Assembly (NCBI GenBank): GCA_016124375.1
Contig: WGNV01000002.1
Coordinates: 310,001 to 374,000, forward strand
From: Tepidisphaera sp.
GTDB taxonomy: Bacteria > Planctomycetota > Phycisphaerae > Phycisphaerales > UBA1924
Length of the DNA stretch: 64,000 bases
Direction of reading: 5' to 3'
A model generated the notes under the pieces. It did no database searches, was not told the DNA's origin, and was given only the letters and a program-made list of their open reading frames with translations. Positions within the stretch are counted from its first letter, which is position 1. Each line of letters starts with the position of its first letter. Positions 9,660 through 19,742 of the stretch are shown one piece after another. The translations under genes and the position numbers were made by a program.

Positions 9660-10436
9660 ATGCCCCACAGCCACCTCCGCCAACTCCCGCTCGGCGCCCG
9701 CCTCGCCCTTGTCCTCCTCAACCTCGTGCTGGCGATCGGCTTCGCCGCCTCGCTCCAGCACCTCAAGTGGCACCACGAAAACCGCGACGAGCGCCCGGGC
9801 CTCACGCTCGACGACATCCGCGGCGCCTACCACGGCATCCAAACCACCTCGCCCATCAAGTCCGCCCTCGAACGCAACCACCCCGACACGCTGAGCCCCA
9901 CGAACCGCAAAGCCTTGCTCGACTGGCTTAGCTCACCCCGCATCGCAGAGGACTACGACAGCCTCGACAAGGGCGACGCCGCCCCGGCGGAGATCATCCG
10001 CGCCAACTGCCTCTCGTGCCACGGGCGGGCGGCGAAGGCAACGCCACAAGGCGAGATCGCCAAGACGATCCCGCTCGACTACTGGGACGACGTGAAGCCG
10101 CTGGCCTTCTCACGCAAGGTCGAGCCCAACAGCGTGAAAGTCCTCGCCGCGAGCACGCACACCCACGCCCTAAGTCTGGGCACGCTCACCATCGTCGTCT
10201 GCGGCTTGCTCTGCCTCACCGCCCTGCCCCGCCGGATTGTCGGCGCCATCTGCTTCTTCGCCAGCCTGGGCCTGCTCGCGGATTTCGCGGGCTGGTGGAT
10301 CGCCCGCGACTACGACGCCGCGACGTACGCCATCGTCATCGGGGGCGGCGTATACAACGCGCTGATGGTGCTGTCGCTGGTGGTGATCAGCGTGGATTGC
10401 GTCTGGCGGAAATCTAATCCGAAATCGGCTACTTGA
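9660..10436 (+). CDS. Membrane-anchored protein with a single c-type haem motif (CLSCH)
   Basis: The 258-residue protein begins with a hydrophobic anchor (about residues 12-32), then a periplasmic region with one CxxCH haem-attachment site (ANCLSCHGRAA, about residue 118), and ends with three or four hydrophobic helices. This is the layout of planctomycete membrane-bound cytochrome-like proteins. It follows the exported oxidoreductase/apbE genes on the same strand and could pass electrons from periplasmic oxidation reactions, which is inference from position only. No Shine-Dalgarno precedes the ATG. It was not recognised as a named family. Confidence 0.7.
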   Translation: MPHSHLRQLPLGARLALVLLNLVLAIGFAASLQHLKWHHENRDERPGLTLDDIRGAYHGIQTTSPIKSALERNHPDTLSPTNRKALLDWLSSPRIAEDYDSLDKGDAAPAEIIRANCLSCHGRAAKATPQGEIAKTIPLDYWDDVKPLAFSRKVEPNSVKVLAASTHTHALSLGTLTIVVCGLLCLTALPRRIVGAICFFASLGLLADFAGWWIARDYDAATYAIVIGGGVYNALMVLSLVVISVDCVWRKSNPKSAT

Positions 10437-10468
10437 GACTTCGGCAGAGAGCAGAAGCTTAGAAGCGC

Positions 10469-10843
10469 ATGACCAAGCTCTTTCATCGCCCAAAGTACTC
10501 GAAGCCTTTCCTGATATGGTGCTGGCTTGCCTGGCAAGTTTTGCTCGGCGGAGCATTGGTCGCGGCGATTCCAGCGGCGTTCGACATCCCCCATTTTTCG
10601 CTGCTGCTCGTCGTACCGCCATACCTGTTTCTGGGATTGCTCGGTGCCGTTCCGATGCTTTGGCACCAACGATCTGTTGCTCGCCGCCTCCGCGAAACCG
10701 ATTGCCACCTCTGCCCCGACTGCGGCTACGACCTGCGAGACCACACCGACGCCACCCCCTGCCCGGAGTGCGGGCGCGTGTGGAACCAGGCGGCCGACAC
10801 CGAAGTCTGGCGCACGCTCTACAAGGGTCATCTCAAATACTGA
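10469..10843 (+). CDS. Small membrane protein with C-terminal zinc ribbon
   Basis: 124 residues: two hydrophobic helices (about residues 14-35 and 42-65) followed by a basic stretch and a four-cysteine zinc ribbon, CPDCGYDLRDH then CPECGRVW. The CPxCGYDLR form of the ribbon is common in Phycisphaerae hypothetical membrane proteins, which is one of the taxonomic hints in this window. It ends one base from the convergent pckA stop, so there is no room for a separate terminator between them. Function unknown. Confidence 0.7.
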   Translation: MTKLFHRPKYSKPFLIWCWLAWQVLLGGALVAAIPAAFDIPHFSLLLVVPPYLFLGLLGAVPMLWHQRSVARRLRETDCHLCPDCGYDLRDHTDATPCPECGRVWNQAADTEVWRTLYKGHLKY

Positions 10844-10844
10844 C

Positions 10845-12440
<1,596 letters not shown>

Positions 12441-12668
12441 CGGCGGGCTCCTGTCCCCCCATCGCGGCCCATCCGCAGCGGGTCGAAATTCTATCGGCCG
12501 CCCCCGTGCCAAACCACCACCATCCGACGCCGCCCTCGCAAGCGCCAAACACCGGTTGCCAGCCCGCACCACCCCTCATACCCTGCGCGGTCACCGTGTC
12601 GCTTCGGACGGTTTGTCACAGACCGCCCTTCGCGCCGCGGAACAGGCTTTCAGACATGCAGCTTTGAT

Positions 12669-12743
12669 GGTGGCCATAGCTCAATTGGTTAGAGCACCGG
12701 GTTGTGATCCCGGGGGTTGCGGGTTCGAGTCCCGTTGGCCACC
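12669..12743 (+). tRNA. tRNA-His (anticodon GTG)
   Basis: A complete cloverleaf can be drawn: acceptor GTGGCCA / TGGCCAC with the extra G at position -1 facing discriminator C (the tRNA-His hallmark), D-arm GCTC/GAGC, anticodon stem CCGGG/CCCGG with GTG at 12704-12706, and T-arm GCGGG-TTCGAGT-CCCGT (last pair G-T). The 3' CCA is not encoded. Confidence 0.97.
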
Positions 12744-12823
12744 CTTGCTCCTTCACATGCACGTGCGGTGCACGCCCGGGATGAGCGCAGCGAATCCCGA
12801 GATCGTCTCTGGCAAGAACCGAA

Positions 12824-12858
12824 GGGTTCACCACAGAGGCGCAGAGTCACAGAGAAGA
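12824..12858. repeat. Dispersed 'CACCACAGAGG' type intergenic repeat
   Basis: The stretch reads GGGTTCACCACAGAGGCGCA followed by GAGTCACAGAG, a purine-rich low-complexity sequence of the kind scattered between genes in many planctomycete and other bacterial genomes. It lies in the 225-base gap between tRNA-His and the tolC-like gene, which otherwise shows no gene. Recognition is from memory of the motif, not from a second copy in this window. Confidence 0.4.
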
Positions 12859-12968
12859 AGCAGAAAAGAAGCAGTCGAGGAAAAGAGGAAGAACGAGACC
12901 GGAAAGGGGCTCCGCTTTCACCCTCCGCGCCCGAACCACCGTGCTGATGTAGCAATCTGGCAATTTGG

Positions 12969-14711
12969 CTATTTCGCCATTTGCGGCTTCGCCCCCGCCA
13001 TGCCCGGCAACGGCTCAAACTGCCCGTCCCCCGATACGCGCAACTGGTCGCTCTCCAACAGGTAGTTCAGCACCGCCGTACGCAGATTCGTCCGGGCACG
13101 GTCGCGCTGGTTCTCCGCCGCCAGCAGCGCGTTCTGCGAGTCCAGGATCGTCTGCGTCGGCACCGTGCCGGCCTGCAGTTCCTGCCCCCGCAATCGCCTC
13201 TTGTTGATCTCCACCTGCTGCTCGGCCAGAGTGAGCTGAAACCGCGCCAGTTCCACGTTTCGCAAGGCGCTCCGCACGCTCACCGCCACGTTGTCGCGGG
13301 CCTGGGTGTAATCGCGGATCGCCCGCTGCAGCGTGATCACCGCCTGCCGCGAACTCAGCCGCTCGATCTCCCGATCCAGCGGCAGCGACAGCGTCGCCCC
13401 GGCCGAGTACCGCACATTGTCCGGGTCAAAGTTCAGCCCGCCCCGCTCAAGGTTGGGGTTGGTCGGCAGCGTGGCGCCGGCGTTCAGGTTCAAATCCGGC
13501 AGCTCGTTGTTGCGGGCGTTCTCCACCGCCCGGCGCAGGTCATCCAGCCGGTCGCGCTGGTTCTGCAGGTCAAGGCGATATTCCAGCGCCACCTGGGCCG
13601 CCTGATCCAGGTCGATCTCCGGCTCGGGCAGATCGAGCACCTTCTCGTCCAGCGTCAGCGCCTGATCCACCGGGAGCCCGATCCGGATCTTGAACCGCTC
13701 CAACTGCAGGATGTACTGCTCTCTCAGGCTCGCCAGCCCCGCCTGAGCGCTCAGCACCTCGTTGTCGGCGATGCCCTTCTCAAACGCCTCCACCCGCCCC
13801 GCTTCCACCAGCGCCGCCCGCGTCCGAGCGTTTTTCTTGAGCGCGTCCAGCTGCCGCTCCTGGTTCGCGATCGACGCCAGCGTGTTGAGCAGTTCGAAGT
13901 AGTCCGTCGCGATCGACACGAGGTACTGCCGCCGGAATCGCTCATAGTCCCGCGCGGCATACACCAGGTTCCGTTCCGATTGGATCAGGTCCTCTCTGGC
14001 CACATCTCCCGCGCCGCGCAGCAGCGGAATGTTGCCGCTCAGCACCAGGCTCGACGACTGGGTGTACCTCGCCCCCGCCACCTCGCGCAGCTGCTCACTG
14101 GCGTTGAACACCCAGGCGGCTTCCACGCTCCCCCCGTACGGAAGCCGGTGCGTCAGCCTCATGTTGTTGACAACGCTCAGGGCATTGGCGAATCGTCCGT
14201 TGTCGCCCTGGCCGTTGAACCCCAGCGTAGTGTCGTTGAACAGGCGCGGGCCCCACAGGTGCCGCTCGATCAGCAGCGAGATCGACGCCGAGATGTACTG
14301 CTCCTGGGCGCTCAGCAGCTCCCGCCCCGTGCGCTGCGACTGCTTGAGGGCGTCGTCCAGCGACAGCGCGATCGCCCCTTGTGGCGCCGGCGCGTTCATG
14401 TCCGTGCGCACGCCTTCCGCCTGCGCGTACGCCCCCAGCCGCGCCGCCACGTCCCGCCCTTCCGCCGCGGCATCAAACGACAGCTCATCCACCCGCGGGT
14501 TCACGGTGCTCGGATTCGTCGAGGTCAGCCCGCCCACCCGCCACTGCTCGCTCTTGGCTTCCCTCAAAGGTGGCGGCGACGCGCTCTTCACCCGCGACGA
14601 CCCTTGATCCACCAGCGCTCGCACCTGCTCATCCACCGACATCGGGTCCGACGCGCACCCAGCGAGACAGAGCCCAGCCATGCCAATACAAATACTGGCC
14701 CGTAGTTTCAT
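12969..14711 (-). CDS. TolC-family outer-membrane efflux lipoprotein
   Basis: 580 residues with a lipoprotein signal (MAGLCLAGC, lipid attachment at the Cys) followed by about 90 residues of linker and then two repeats of long amphipathic helices and short beta segments typical of TolC/OprM outer-membrane factors (for example FELLNTLASIANQERQLDALKKNARTR and LRNVELARFQLTLAEQQVEINKRRL broken up here by the helical repeat). Such proteins form the trimeric exit channel of RND or ABC efflux and type I secretion systems. The ATG at 14711 starts the lipobox signal. No pump or adaptor gene is adjacent; the nearest neighbour is the divergent GH35-like gene. Confidence 0.9.
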   Translation of the reverse strand: MKLRASICIGMAGLCLAGCASDPMSVDEQVRALVDQGSSRVKSASPPPLREAKSEQWRVGGLTSTNPSTVNPRVDELSFDAAAEGRDVAARLGAYAQAEGVRTDMNAPAPQGAIALSLDDALKQSQRTGRELLSAQEQYISASISLLIERHLWGPRLFNDTTLGFNGQGDNGRFANALSVVNNMRLTHRLPYGGSVEAAWVFNASEQLREVAGARYTQSSSLVLSGNIPLLRGAGDVAREDLIQSERNLVYAARDYERFRRQYLVSIATDYFELLNTLASIANQERQLDALKKNARTRAALVEAGRVEAFEKGIADNEVLSAQAGLASLREQYILQLERFKIRIGLPVDQALTLDEKVLDLPEPEIDLDQAAQVALEYRLDLQNQRDRLDDLRRAVENARNNELPDLNLNAGATLPTNPNLERGGLNFDPDNVRYSAGATLSLPLDREIERLSSRQAVITLQRAIRDYTQARDNVAVSVRSALRNVELARFQLTLAEQQVEINKRRLRGQELQAGTVPTQTILDSQNALLAAENQRDRARTNLRTAVLNYLLESDQLRVSGDGQFEPLPGMAGAKPQMAK

Positions 14712-14722
14712 TGGGCTTTTCC

Positions 14723-14788
14723 GGACAACATTCGCGTGTTTTGGCGTATCTGTGTTCAAATAGTTGTCCTGATCCGTGAGAGTTGTCC
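14723..14788. promoter_or_regulatory. GTTGTCC repeats between the divergent tolC-like and GH35-like genes
   Basis: GGACAAC at 14723-14729 is matched by inverted copies GTTGTCC at 14763-14769 and 14782-14788. The last two are direct repeats 19 bases apart, close to two turns of the helix. They sit just upstream of the tolC-like ATG, a likely place for a regulator to bind. No regulator gene is adjacent; the role is inferred from geometry. Confidence 0.3.
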
Positions 14789-14977
14789 GAACCGGCTCCA
14801 AACGGCACCCCTGCCGGAACCTCAAGTCTACCGCAATTTCGCGATTCTGTTGCTCAAAGTTGGCGTGAAGTTTGCAGGTTCCAAACCTTGAACCTATCCT
14901 TCCCCTCTGGGCGGGCCACCCTATCGAGTACCGAACAGGCCAGGATTGGCCTCGCCCATTGGGGAGCGTCGAGGCGC

Positions 14978-17692
14978 ATGCCGACAATCACCAACGACGG
15001 TCGCAGTTTCCTGGTGGACGGGCGCAGGGTGTGGCTGGTCTCCGGCCGCCTGCCATACGCGCGGCTGCCGCGCGAGACCTGGGCAGAGCGCATCCATCAG
15101 GCCAAACTCGCCGGGCTGAACACCATCGAGACGCCGATCTTCTGGAGCCGGCACGAGCCGCGCCCCGGACGCTTCGACTTTACGGGCGACAACGACCTGC
15201 GTCATTTCGTGGACCTTGTCGGCAAAGCTGGACTCTACTGCATCCTTGGCGTCGGCCCCTTCGTCGGCTCGGGCTATGACATGGGAGGCCTGCCCCCCTG
15301 GCTCAGCGGGCAGACGCTGCGCACCGGCAACGGCCCCTTTCTCGAAGCCTCCAGCCGCTTCTTCAACGCCGTTTCCGACCAGATCAAGGGTTGGCAGATC
15401 ACCGCCCCCGGCACGGGCGGGCCCATCATCCTCGTCCAGTGCGAATCGCACTGGACGTGCGGGCACGACACCCTTGCCGCGGCCTACCTGGGCGAACTGA
15501 CCCGCTACATCCGCGAAGCTGGCATCAGCGTGCCGATCGTGAACTCCAACAATCTCTGGCAGTCCATCGAGGGCCAGATCGACGGCTGGAGCGGCGACGG
15601 CCCGATGCTCGGCACCATGCGCCAACTGGCCACCATCAACCAGGGCCAGCCGCGCATCGTCATCGACCTGGCCCTCTCCCCGCGCGACGCCTGGGGCAAT
15701 GCCCCCTCCACCCCGCCCCACCCGGGCCGGGTGCTGCGCCGCCTCTGCGAGATCACCGCCGGCGGAGGCCAGTTCAATCTCACGACCTTCTGCAGCGGCA
15801 CCAACTTCGGTTTCTCGGGCGGGAAGCTGAGCACGGGCGTGGGCGACTTCGCCGCAGCCGCCGCCAACGCGGGCTCGATCATCGACGAAGCGGGCAACGC
15901 CACGCCGGCACTGCAAGCCGTGCGACGGATCGCAACCGCAGCCAGTCGCTTCGCTCGCGTCTTCGCCAACCTCGACCCGACGTACCAGCCCATCGTGGCC
16001 GATCCGGCCGGGCGCTCGGGCGTGTGCTCGGTGGTGCATGCCGCCGGGGCGCAGGGCGCCGTGGCGTTCCTGTTCGGGGATGACCCGGAAGCAACCAAGC
16101 CTCAGCGGCGCACGATCAGCCTGCTGCTGAACGACGGGTCGGAACTGCCCGCCAGCGTCATGTCCAATGGCGTGGCGTGGTGCCTGTTCGACGTCAACGT
16201 CAGCGGGCGTTCGCGCCTGGACTACGCCAACATCAGCGCCCTTGGGCACGCCGGGCGAAGCCTCGTGCTCTTTGGCCCCCCCGGCGCACAGGCGGTCGTC
16301 AGCGTCAACGGCTCCCCGCTGGAGGCCGAAGTGCCCGACGCCGGCCCGCCCGTGGTGCTCGACCATGAAGGCCTGACGCTGGTCATCCTCAACGAAGAAC
16401 AGGCCGACACCACGTTCATTACCGACGACGCGGTCTTCGTCGGCGTCGACGGCGTCACCCCCGAGGGGCAGGCGCTGCCCCTGGCCGGGCACAAGACCTA
16501 CCTCAAAGTCAGCGCCGACGGCTCGCACAAGACCGTCGCCCACGAGGTGCACGCCGCCCGGGCCAAGCCCGCCAAGGTGACGCTCGGCCCGTGGCACACC
16601 GCCGACTGCGAGGAGTACGTCGACGGCACCAGCCCCCGCTACGCCGTGGTCAGCGGCCCCAGCGACCTTGGCTCGCTGGGCTGCCCGTTCGGCTACGGGT
16701 GGTATCGCGTGACGCTGGGCCCTTCTTCGACCCGCAAGGCACACGTCGCATTCCCGACCTCGGGCGATCGGCTGCACATCTTCTCGCACGCCAAGCCCGC
16801 AGGGCTGGTGGGCCAGGGGCCCGGCGCAAAGCCCGACGCCTCGCTTGCCCTCAAGAAAGGCACCACGTTCGTGATGCTGGCCGACAACCTGGGGCGCGCG
16901 TCCGAGGGGCTGTCCCTGGGTGAGCGCAAGGGGTTGTTCGGTGCCGGGCTCGAAGTCCGCCCGATCTCGGGGGTGAAACCCAAGTTGGTCTCGGGCCAGC
17001 CGATCGACATGCTCCAGGCCCGCAGCCCCCTGTGGGAAGTGAGCCAGGGCGATACCACCGGCGCCGAGCGCCTGACCTGGACATTGCTCCACCGCAAGAA
17101 GGGCGATGTCGTCATCACCTTCGACCAGCCCCCCGCCCACGCCTTCCTGCTCGTCAACGACACCCCCGTCGCCTATCTCGACCGGGGCGGCCCGCGCCAG
17201 GTCGTCATCTCCAACGATCAGCTCGGCAAGGGCAACGCCAGCGTTCAGCTCGCCTTCCCAGCGTCCGAGGACGCCGGCGATCACCTCTCCTCCCTCGCCA
17301 AGACCACGCACTTCCACGAGGTGGTGTCGTCCGTGCTCGAGGGTGCGGAGATCTCGTTCGCCAAGTGGGAGATGCCGGGCGGCAGCGCCTTTTCTCCCGC
17401 CCCGGCCCGCAAGGCCGCGTCCGGCCTGCCCCTGTGGCACCGGTGCAGCGTGACGCTTGATCACCCAGTGCCCGCGCTGTTCCTCGAACTGACCGGGCTG
17501 ACCAAGGGCCAGATCTACCTGAATGGTCGGCACGTCAGCCGCTACTTCGCGGCCACGCCCGACGGCAAGCGCCTCGCTTCGCAGCAGCGGGCCTTCCTGC
17601 CCGGCGCCTGGCTCAAGCCCAACGAATCCAACGAGCTCACCATCTTCGACGAGCACGGGGCCTCACCCGCAAAGGTTCGCCTGGTGCGCTGA
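14978..17692 (+). CDS. GH35-like (beta-galactosidase fold) protein with altered catalytic residues
   Basis: The N-terminal 350 residues follow the GH35 TIM barrel: WLVSGRLPYARLPRETW, AGLNTIETPIFWSRHEP, MGGLPPWL, GGPIILVQCESHW, and SGTNFGFSGG. The rest contains beta-sandwich domains of the kind found in large GH35 enzymes. Compared by eye with animal beta-galactosidase, the acid/base Glu of VQVENEYG is His here (VQCESHW) and the nucleophile Glu region reads IVIDLALSPRDAWG, with Asp at the Glu position. It may be inactive or have new chemistry. The ATG at 14978 has GGGGAG and GAGG upstream; there is no signal peptide at this start. 904 residues. Confidence 0.75.
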   Translation: MPTITNDGRSFLVDGRRVWLVSGRLPYARLPRETWAERIHQAKLAGLNTIETPIFWSRHEPRPGRFDFTGDNDLRHFVDLVGKAGLYCILGVGPFVGSGYDMGGLPPWLSGQTLRTGNGPFLEASSRFFNAVSDQIKGWQITAPGTGGPIILVQCESHWTCGHDTLAAAYLGELTRYIREAGISVPIVNSNNLWQSIEGQIDGWSGDGPMLGTMRQLATINQGQPRIVIDLALSPRDAWGNAPSTPPHPGRVLRRLCEITAGGGQFNLTTFCSGTNFGFSGGKLSTGVGDFAAAAANAGSIIDEAGNATPALQAVRRIATAASRFARVFANLDPTYQPIVADPAGRSGVCSVVHAAGAQGAVAFLFGDDPEATKPQRRTISLLLNDGSELPASVMSNGVAWCLFDVNVSGRSRLDYANISALGHAGRSLVLFGPPGAQAVVSVNGSPLEAEVPDAGPPVVLDHEGLTLVILNEEQADTTFITDDAVFVGVDGVTPEGQALPLAGHKTYLKVSADGSHKTVAHEVHAARAKPAKVTLGPWHTADCEEYVDGTSPRYAVVSGPSDLGSLGCPFGYGWYRVTLGPSSTRKAHVAFPTSGDRLHIFSHAKPAGLVGQGPGAKPDASLALKKGTTFVMLADNLGRASEGLSLGERKGLFGAGLEVRPISGVKPKLVSGQPIDMLQARSPLWEVSQGDTTGAERLTWTLLHRKKGDVVITFDQPPAHAFLLVNDTPVAYLDRGGPRQVVISNDQLGKGNASVQLAFPASEDAGDHLSSLAKTTHFHEVVSSVLEGAEISFAKWEMPGGSAFSPAPARKAASGLPLWHRCSVTLDHPVPALFLELTGLTKGQIYLNGRHVSRYFAATPDGKRLASQQRAFLPGAWLKPNESNELTIFDEHGASPAKVRLVR

Positions 17693-17748
17693 GCTTTCCC
17701 GCGTGGGGGTCTGGCCAGCCTCGCCCTCGCACGCGGGTATCATCGCCC

Positions 17749-18303
17749 ATGATCACCGACCCGCACGAACTCTGGCGAGCCGCCAGCGCGATGGCCGCGC
17801 GAAAGCACCGCAACCAGCTGCGCAAGGACGCCAGGACCCCCTACTTCTCGCACCTGGCCCGCGTCGCCCAGAACATCACCGCCGTCTTCGGGTGCGACGA
17901 CCCGCAGGTGATCGCCGCGGCCTACCTGCACGACACCATCGAAGACACCACCACCGACTACGAAGACATCGCGGACGACTTCGGCCCGATCGTCGCCGAC
18001 TGCGTCGCGGCTCTCACCAAGAACATGGCCATGCCCGAGCCTGCGCGAGAAGACGAATACCACGAGCGTCTGCGTCGCGGCCCATGGCAGGCACGCCTGG
18101 TCAAGCTGGGCGACGTGCTCGACAACATGAGCGACCTTGACACCTACCCGCCCGCCGATCGGCCCAGCCACGCCCGCAAGACCATCGAACGCGCCCGTCA
18201 GGCCGTCGCGCTGCTCAACCCGGGTGATCTCGAACGCGAGCCGTTTCAGAGGGGCGTACGCGCGGTCAACGACGCGATTGCCCGCTGGACCAGCATCATC
18301 TGA
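17749..18303 (+). CDS. HD-domain hydrolase related to SpoT/MESH1 (possible (p)ppGpp hydrolase)
   Basis: 184 residues forming a stand-alone HD domain. The order of motifs matches the hydrolase domain of RelA/SpoT proteins: ARKHRNQLRKD, PYFSHLARVAQ, AAYLHDTIEDT (the metal-binding His-Asp) and YEDIADDFGPIVADCVAALTK, and later KLGDVLDNMSD. Stand-alone versions remove the 3' pyrophosphate of (p)ppGpp, but other HD hydrolases use related motifs, so the substrate is not certain. No synthetase domain is fused. It follows the GH35-like gene by 56 bases on the same strand. Confidence 0.75.
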   Translation: MITDPHELWRAASAMAARKHRNQLRKDARTPYFSHLARVAQNITAVFGCDDPQVIAAAYLHDTIEDTTTDYEDIADDFGPIVADCVAALTKNMAMPEPAREDEYHERLRRGPWQARLVKLGDVLDNMSDLDTYPPADRPSHARKTIERARQAVALLNPGDLEREPFQRGVRAVNDAIARWTSII

Positions 18304-18349
18304 ACGCTGCTAACTCGATCTGCCTGCAGCTCGCGGCCACACCCTTCGG

Positions 18350-19624
18350 TCAGGGCTTGACCATGTTGCGTCGCATGCCGGGCACCATCTGCGGCCTCAC
18401 CACGCCCGCGCGGCTCAGCGCCCGGTCCACCTGCCCGATCTGCGCCTGAATGGCACGGATCTGGTTGGTGATGATGGTCTGTGATCGGGGATCGCGTGCG
18501 ACGCTCAGCCGCCGGATGAGCCCCTGGTACTGCAGTTCCAGTGTCTGCCGATTTCGCTGCAGCGTTTCGATCTGATTCTGGTCGGCGACGTTGGGGTTGG
18601 CCAGGAATGCAGTATCGCCCCCGTTGGCGAGCCGGTCGGCCCCGCCCGCGACGATCGACGGCGTCTTGCTGTCGTCCTCGTCGCCCGAATCGACATTGCG
18701 TCCGCGTGCCTGCTGCTGCAGGGCGGCCATCCGCTCATTCTGGCCGAGCTGCAGGCTCGCCCACTGGGCCGAATCCATGCCCGGATCGATCACGCCGCCC
18801 CGGTCCGGAGCCACGCCCGCCCGACGCGCCACCCGCAGCTCAAACGCGTCGCGCATGAGCGAATGATCGGGAATCGCGGCGTTTTGCAGATTATCAAGAT
18901 CACCCAGTTGCAGCGCCACCACCACCCGCTCACCCCGGCGGAGCAGCGTCATGTCGACCTTGTCGCCCGGGTCGTGGGAGATGATTGCCGCACGCATGTC
19001 GGTCTGGGCGTTGACCTCGTGCCCGTCAATGTCGAGCACGATGTCGGCCGGCTGCAGCACCCGCTGGGAGTCAAAGCCCGCGATGACGCCGGAGATCTCA
19101 ACGCCCTGCCCGCGATCGAGGCGCGAGAACTTGACACCCATGGCCCCGTGAGGCACGCTGGAAAACAGGCGAGTGCCGATCTGCATGAGCCGCTCTCGCT
19201 GCTCTTTGTTGAGCTCGGCACGGTTCACATCGGCTTGGACATCGGACGGCCGGACATGCTGGTCCTGCGAAGGCTGCGCGCTGACCGTGCCGGCAAGTCG
19301 AGCCTCGATCTCGTCCATCCAAGCGCGAGTGCGGGCTTCGACGCCCTTGCGGACCTTCAGTTCTCGCTCGGCGTCGGTCAGCGTCGCGTCGGCACCCACC
19401 TCCGCCTTCAGTTCCTCGGTCCATTCCAAGGTTCGCTGGTTGATCTCGTCGGTCGCCCGCTCGCGCACGCGAAAGTCCGCGTCGCCGAGATTGACGATCC
19501 GGGCGCTGAGCCAGGCGTCATCGATCGCCGGATCGCCGCCGCCCCGGGCAAGGCCGGCGAACGACAGCACCGCGGCGCCCACGAGCACCGCCGTCCGACT
19601 TGCGCTGTGACGCACACCCGTCAT
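18350..19624 (-). CDS. Exported PDZ-domain protein of unknown function
   Basis: 424 residues with a Sec signal peptide (hydrophobic AVLVGAAVLSFAGLARG at the N-terminus), a charged helical region to about residue 155, and a PDZ domain around residues 160-245 (GAMGVKFSRLDRGQGVEISG, VLQPADIVLDIDGHEV, GDKVDMTLLRRGE). The C-terminal 150 residues are Gln/Arg-rich and coiled-coil-like. There is no protease catalytic domain, so it is more likely a periplasmic scaffold than a DegP-type protease. The ATG at 19624 has AGGGG upstream. It is the last gene in the run tpiA-secG-yicC on the minus strand, separated from yicC by 118 bases. Confidence 0.7.
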   Translation of the reverse strand: MTGVRHSASRTAVLVGAAVLSFAGLARGGGDPAIDDAWLSARIVNLGDADFRVRERATDEINQRTLEWTEELKAEVGADATLTDAERELKVRKGVEARTRAWMDEIEARLAGTVSAQPSQDQHVRPSDVQADVNRAELNKEQRERLMQIGTRLFSSVPHGAMGVKFSRLDRGQGVEISGVIAGFDSQRVLQPADIVLDIDGHEVNAQTDMRAAIISHDPGDKVDMTLLRRGERVVVALQLGDLDNLQNAAIPDHSLMRDAFELRVARRAGVAPDRGGVIDPGMDSAQWASLQLGQNERMAALQQQARGRNVDSGDEDDSKTPSIVAGGADRLANGGDTAFLANPNVADQNQIETLQRNRQTLELQYQGLIRRLSVARDPRSQTIITNQIRAIQAQIGQVDRALSRAGVVRPQMVPGMRRNMVKP

Positions 19625-19742
19625 CAACTACCCCTTCGCCACGATCCTGACAAGTTCCGGAATCGGCGTTGAGAAGCGATCCGACGTGACGTGAATAGTA
19701 CCAGCCCCGGGCGTTCCCGCCCAGCCCGGCCCAAACACCTTC

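Noticed and set aside
14921..17656. Minus-strand frame of 911 codons opposite the GH35-like gene
   Set aside because: No recognisable motifs; composition is typical of an antisense frame, and the plus-strand gene has GH35 barrel motifs.
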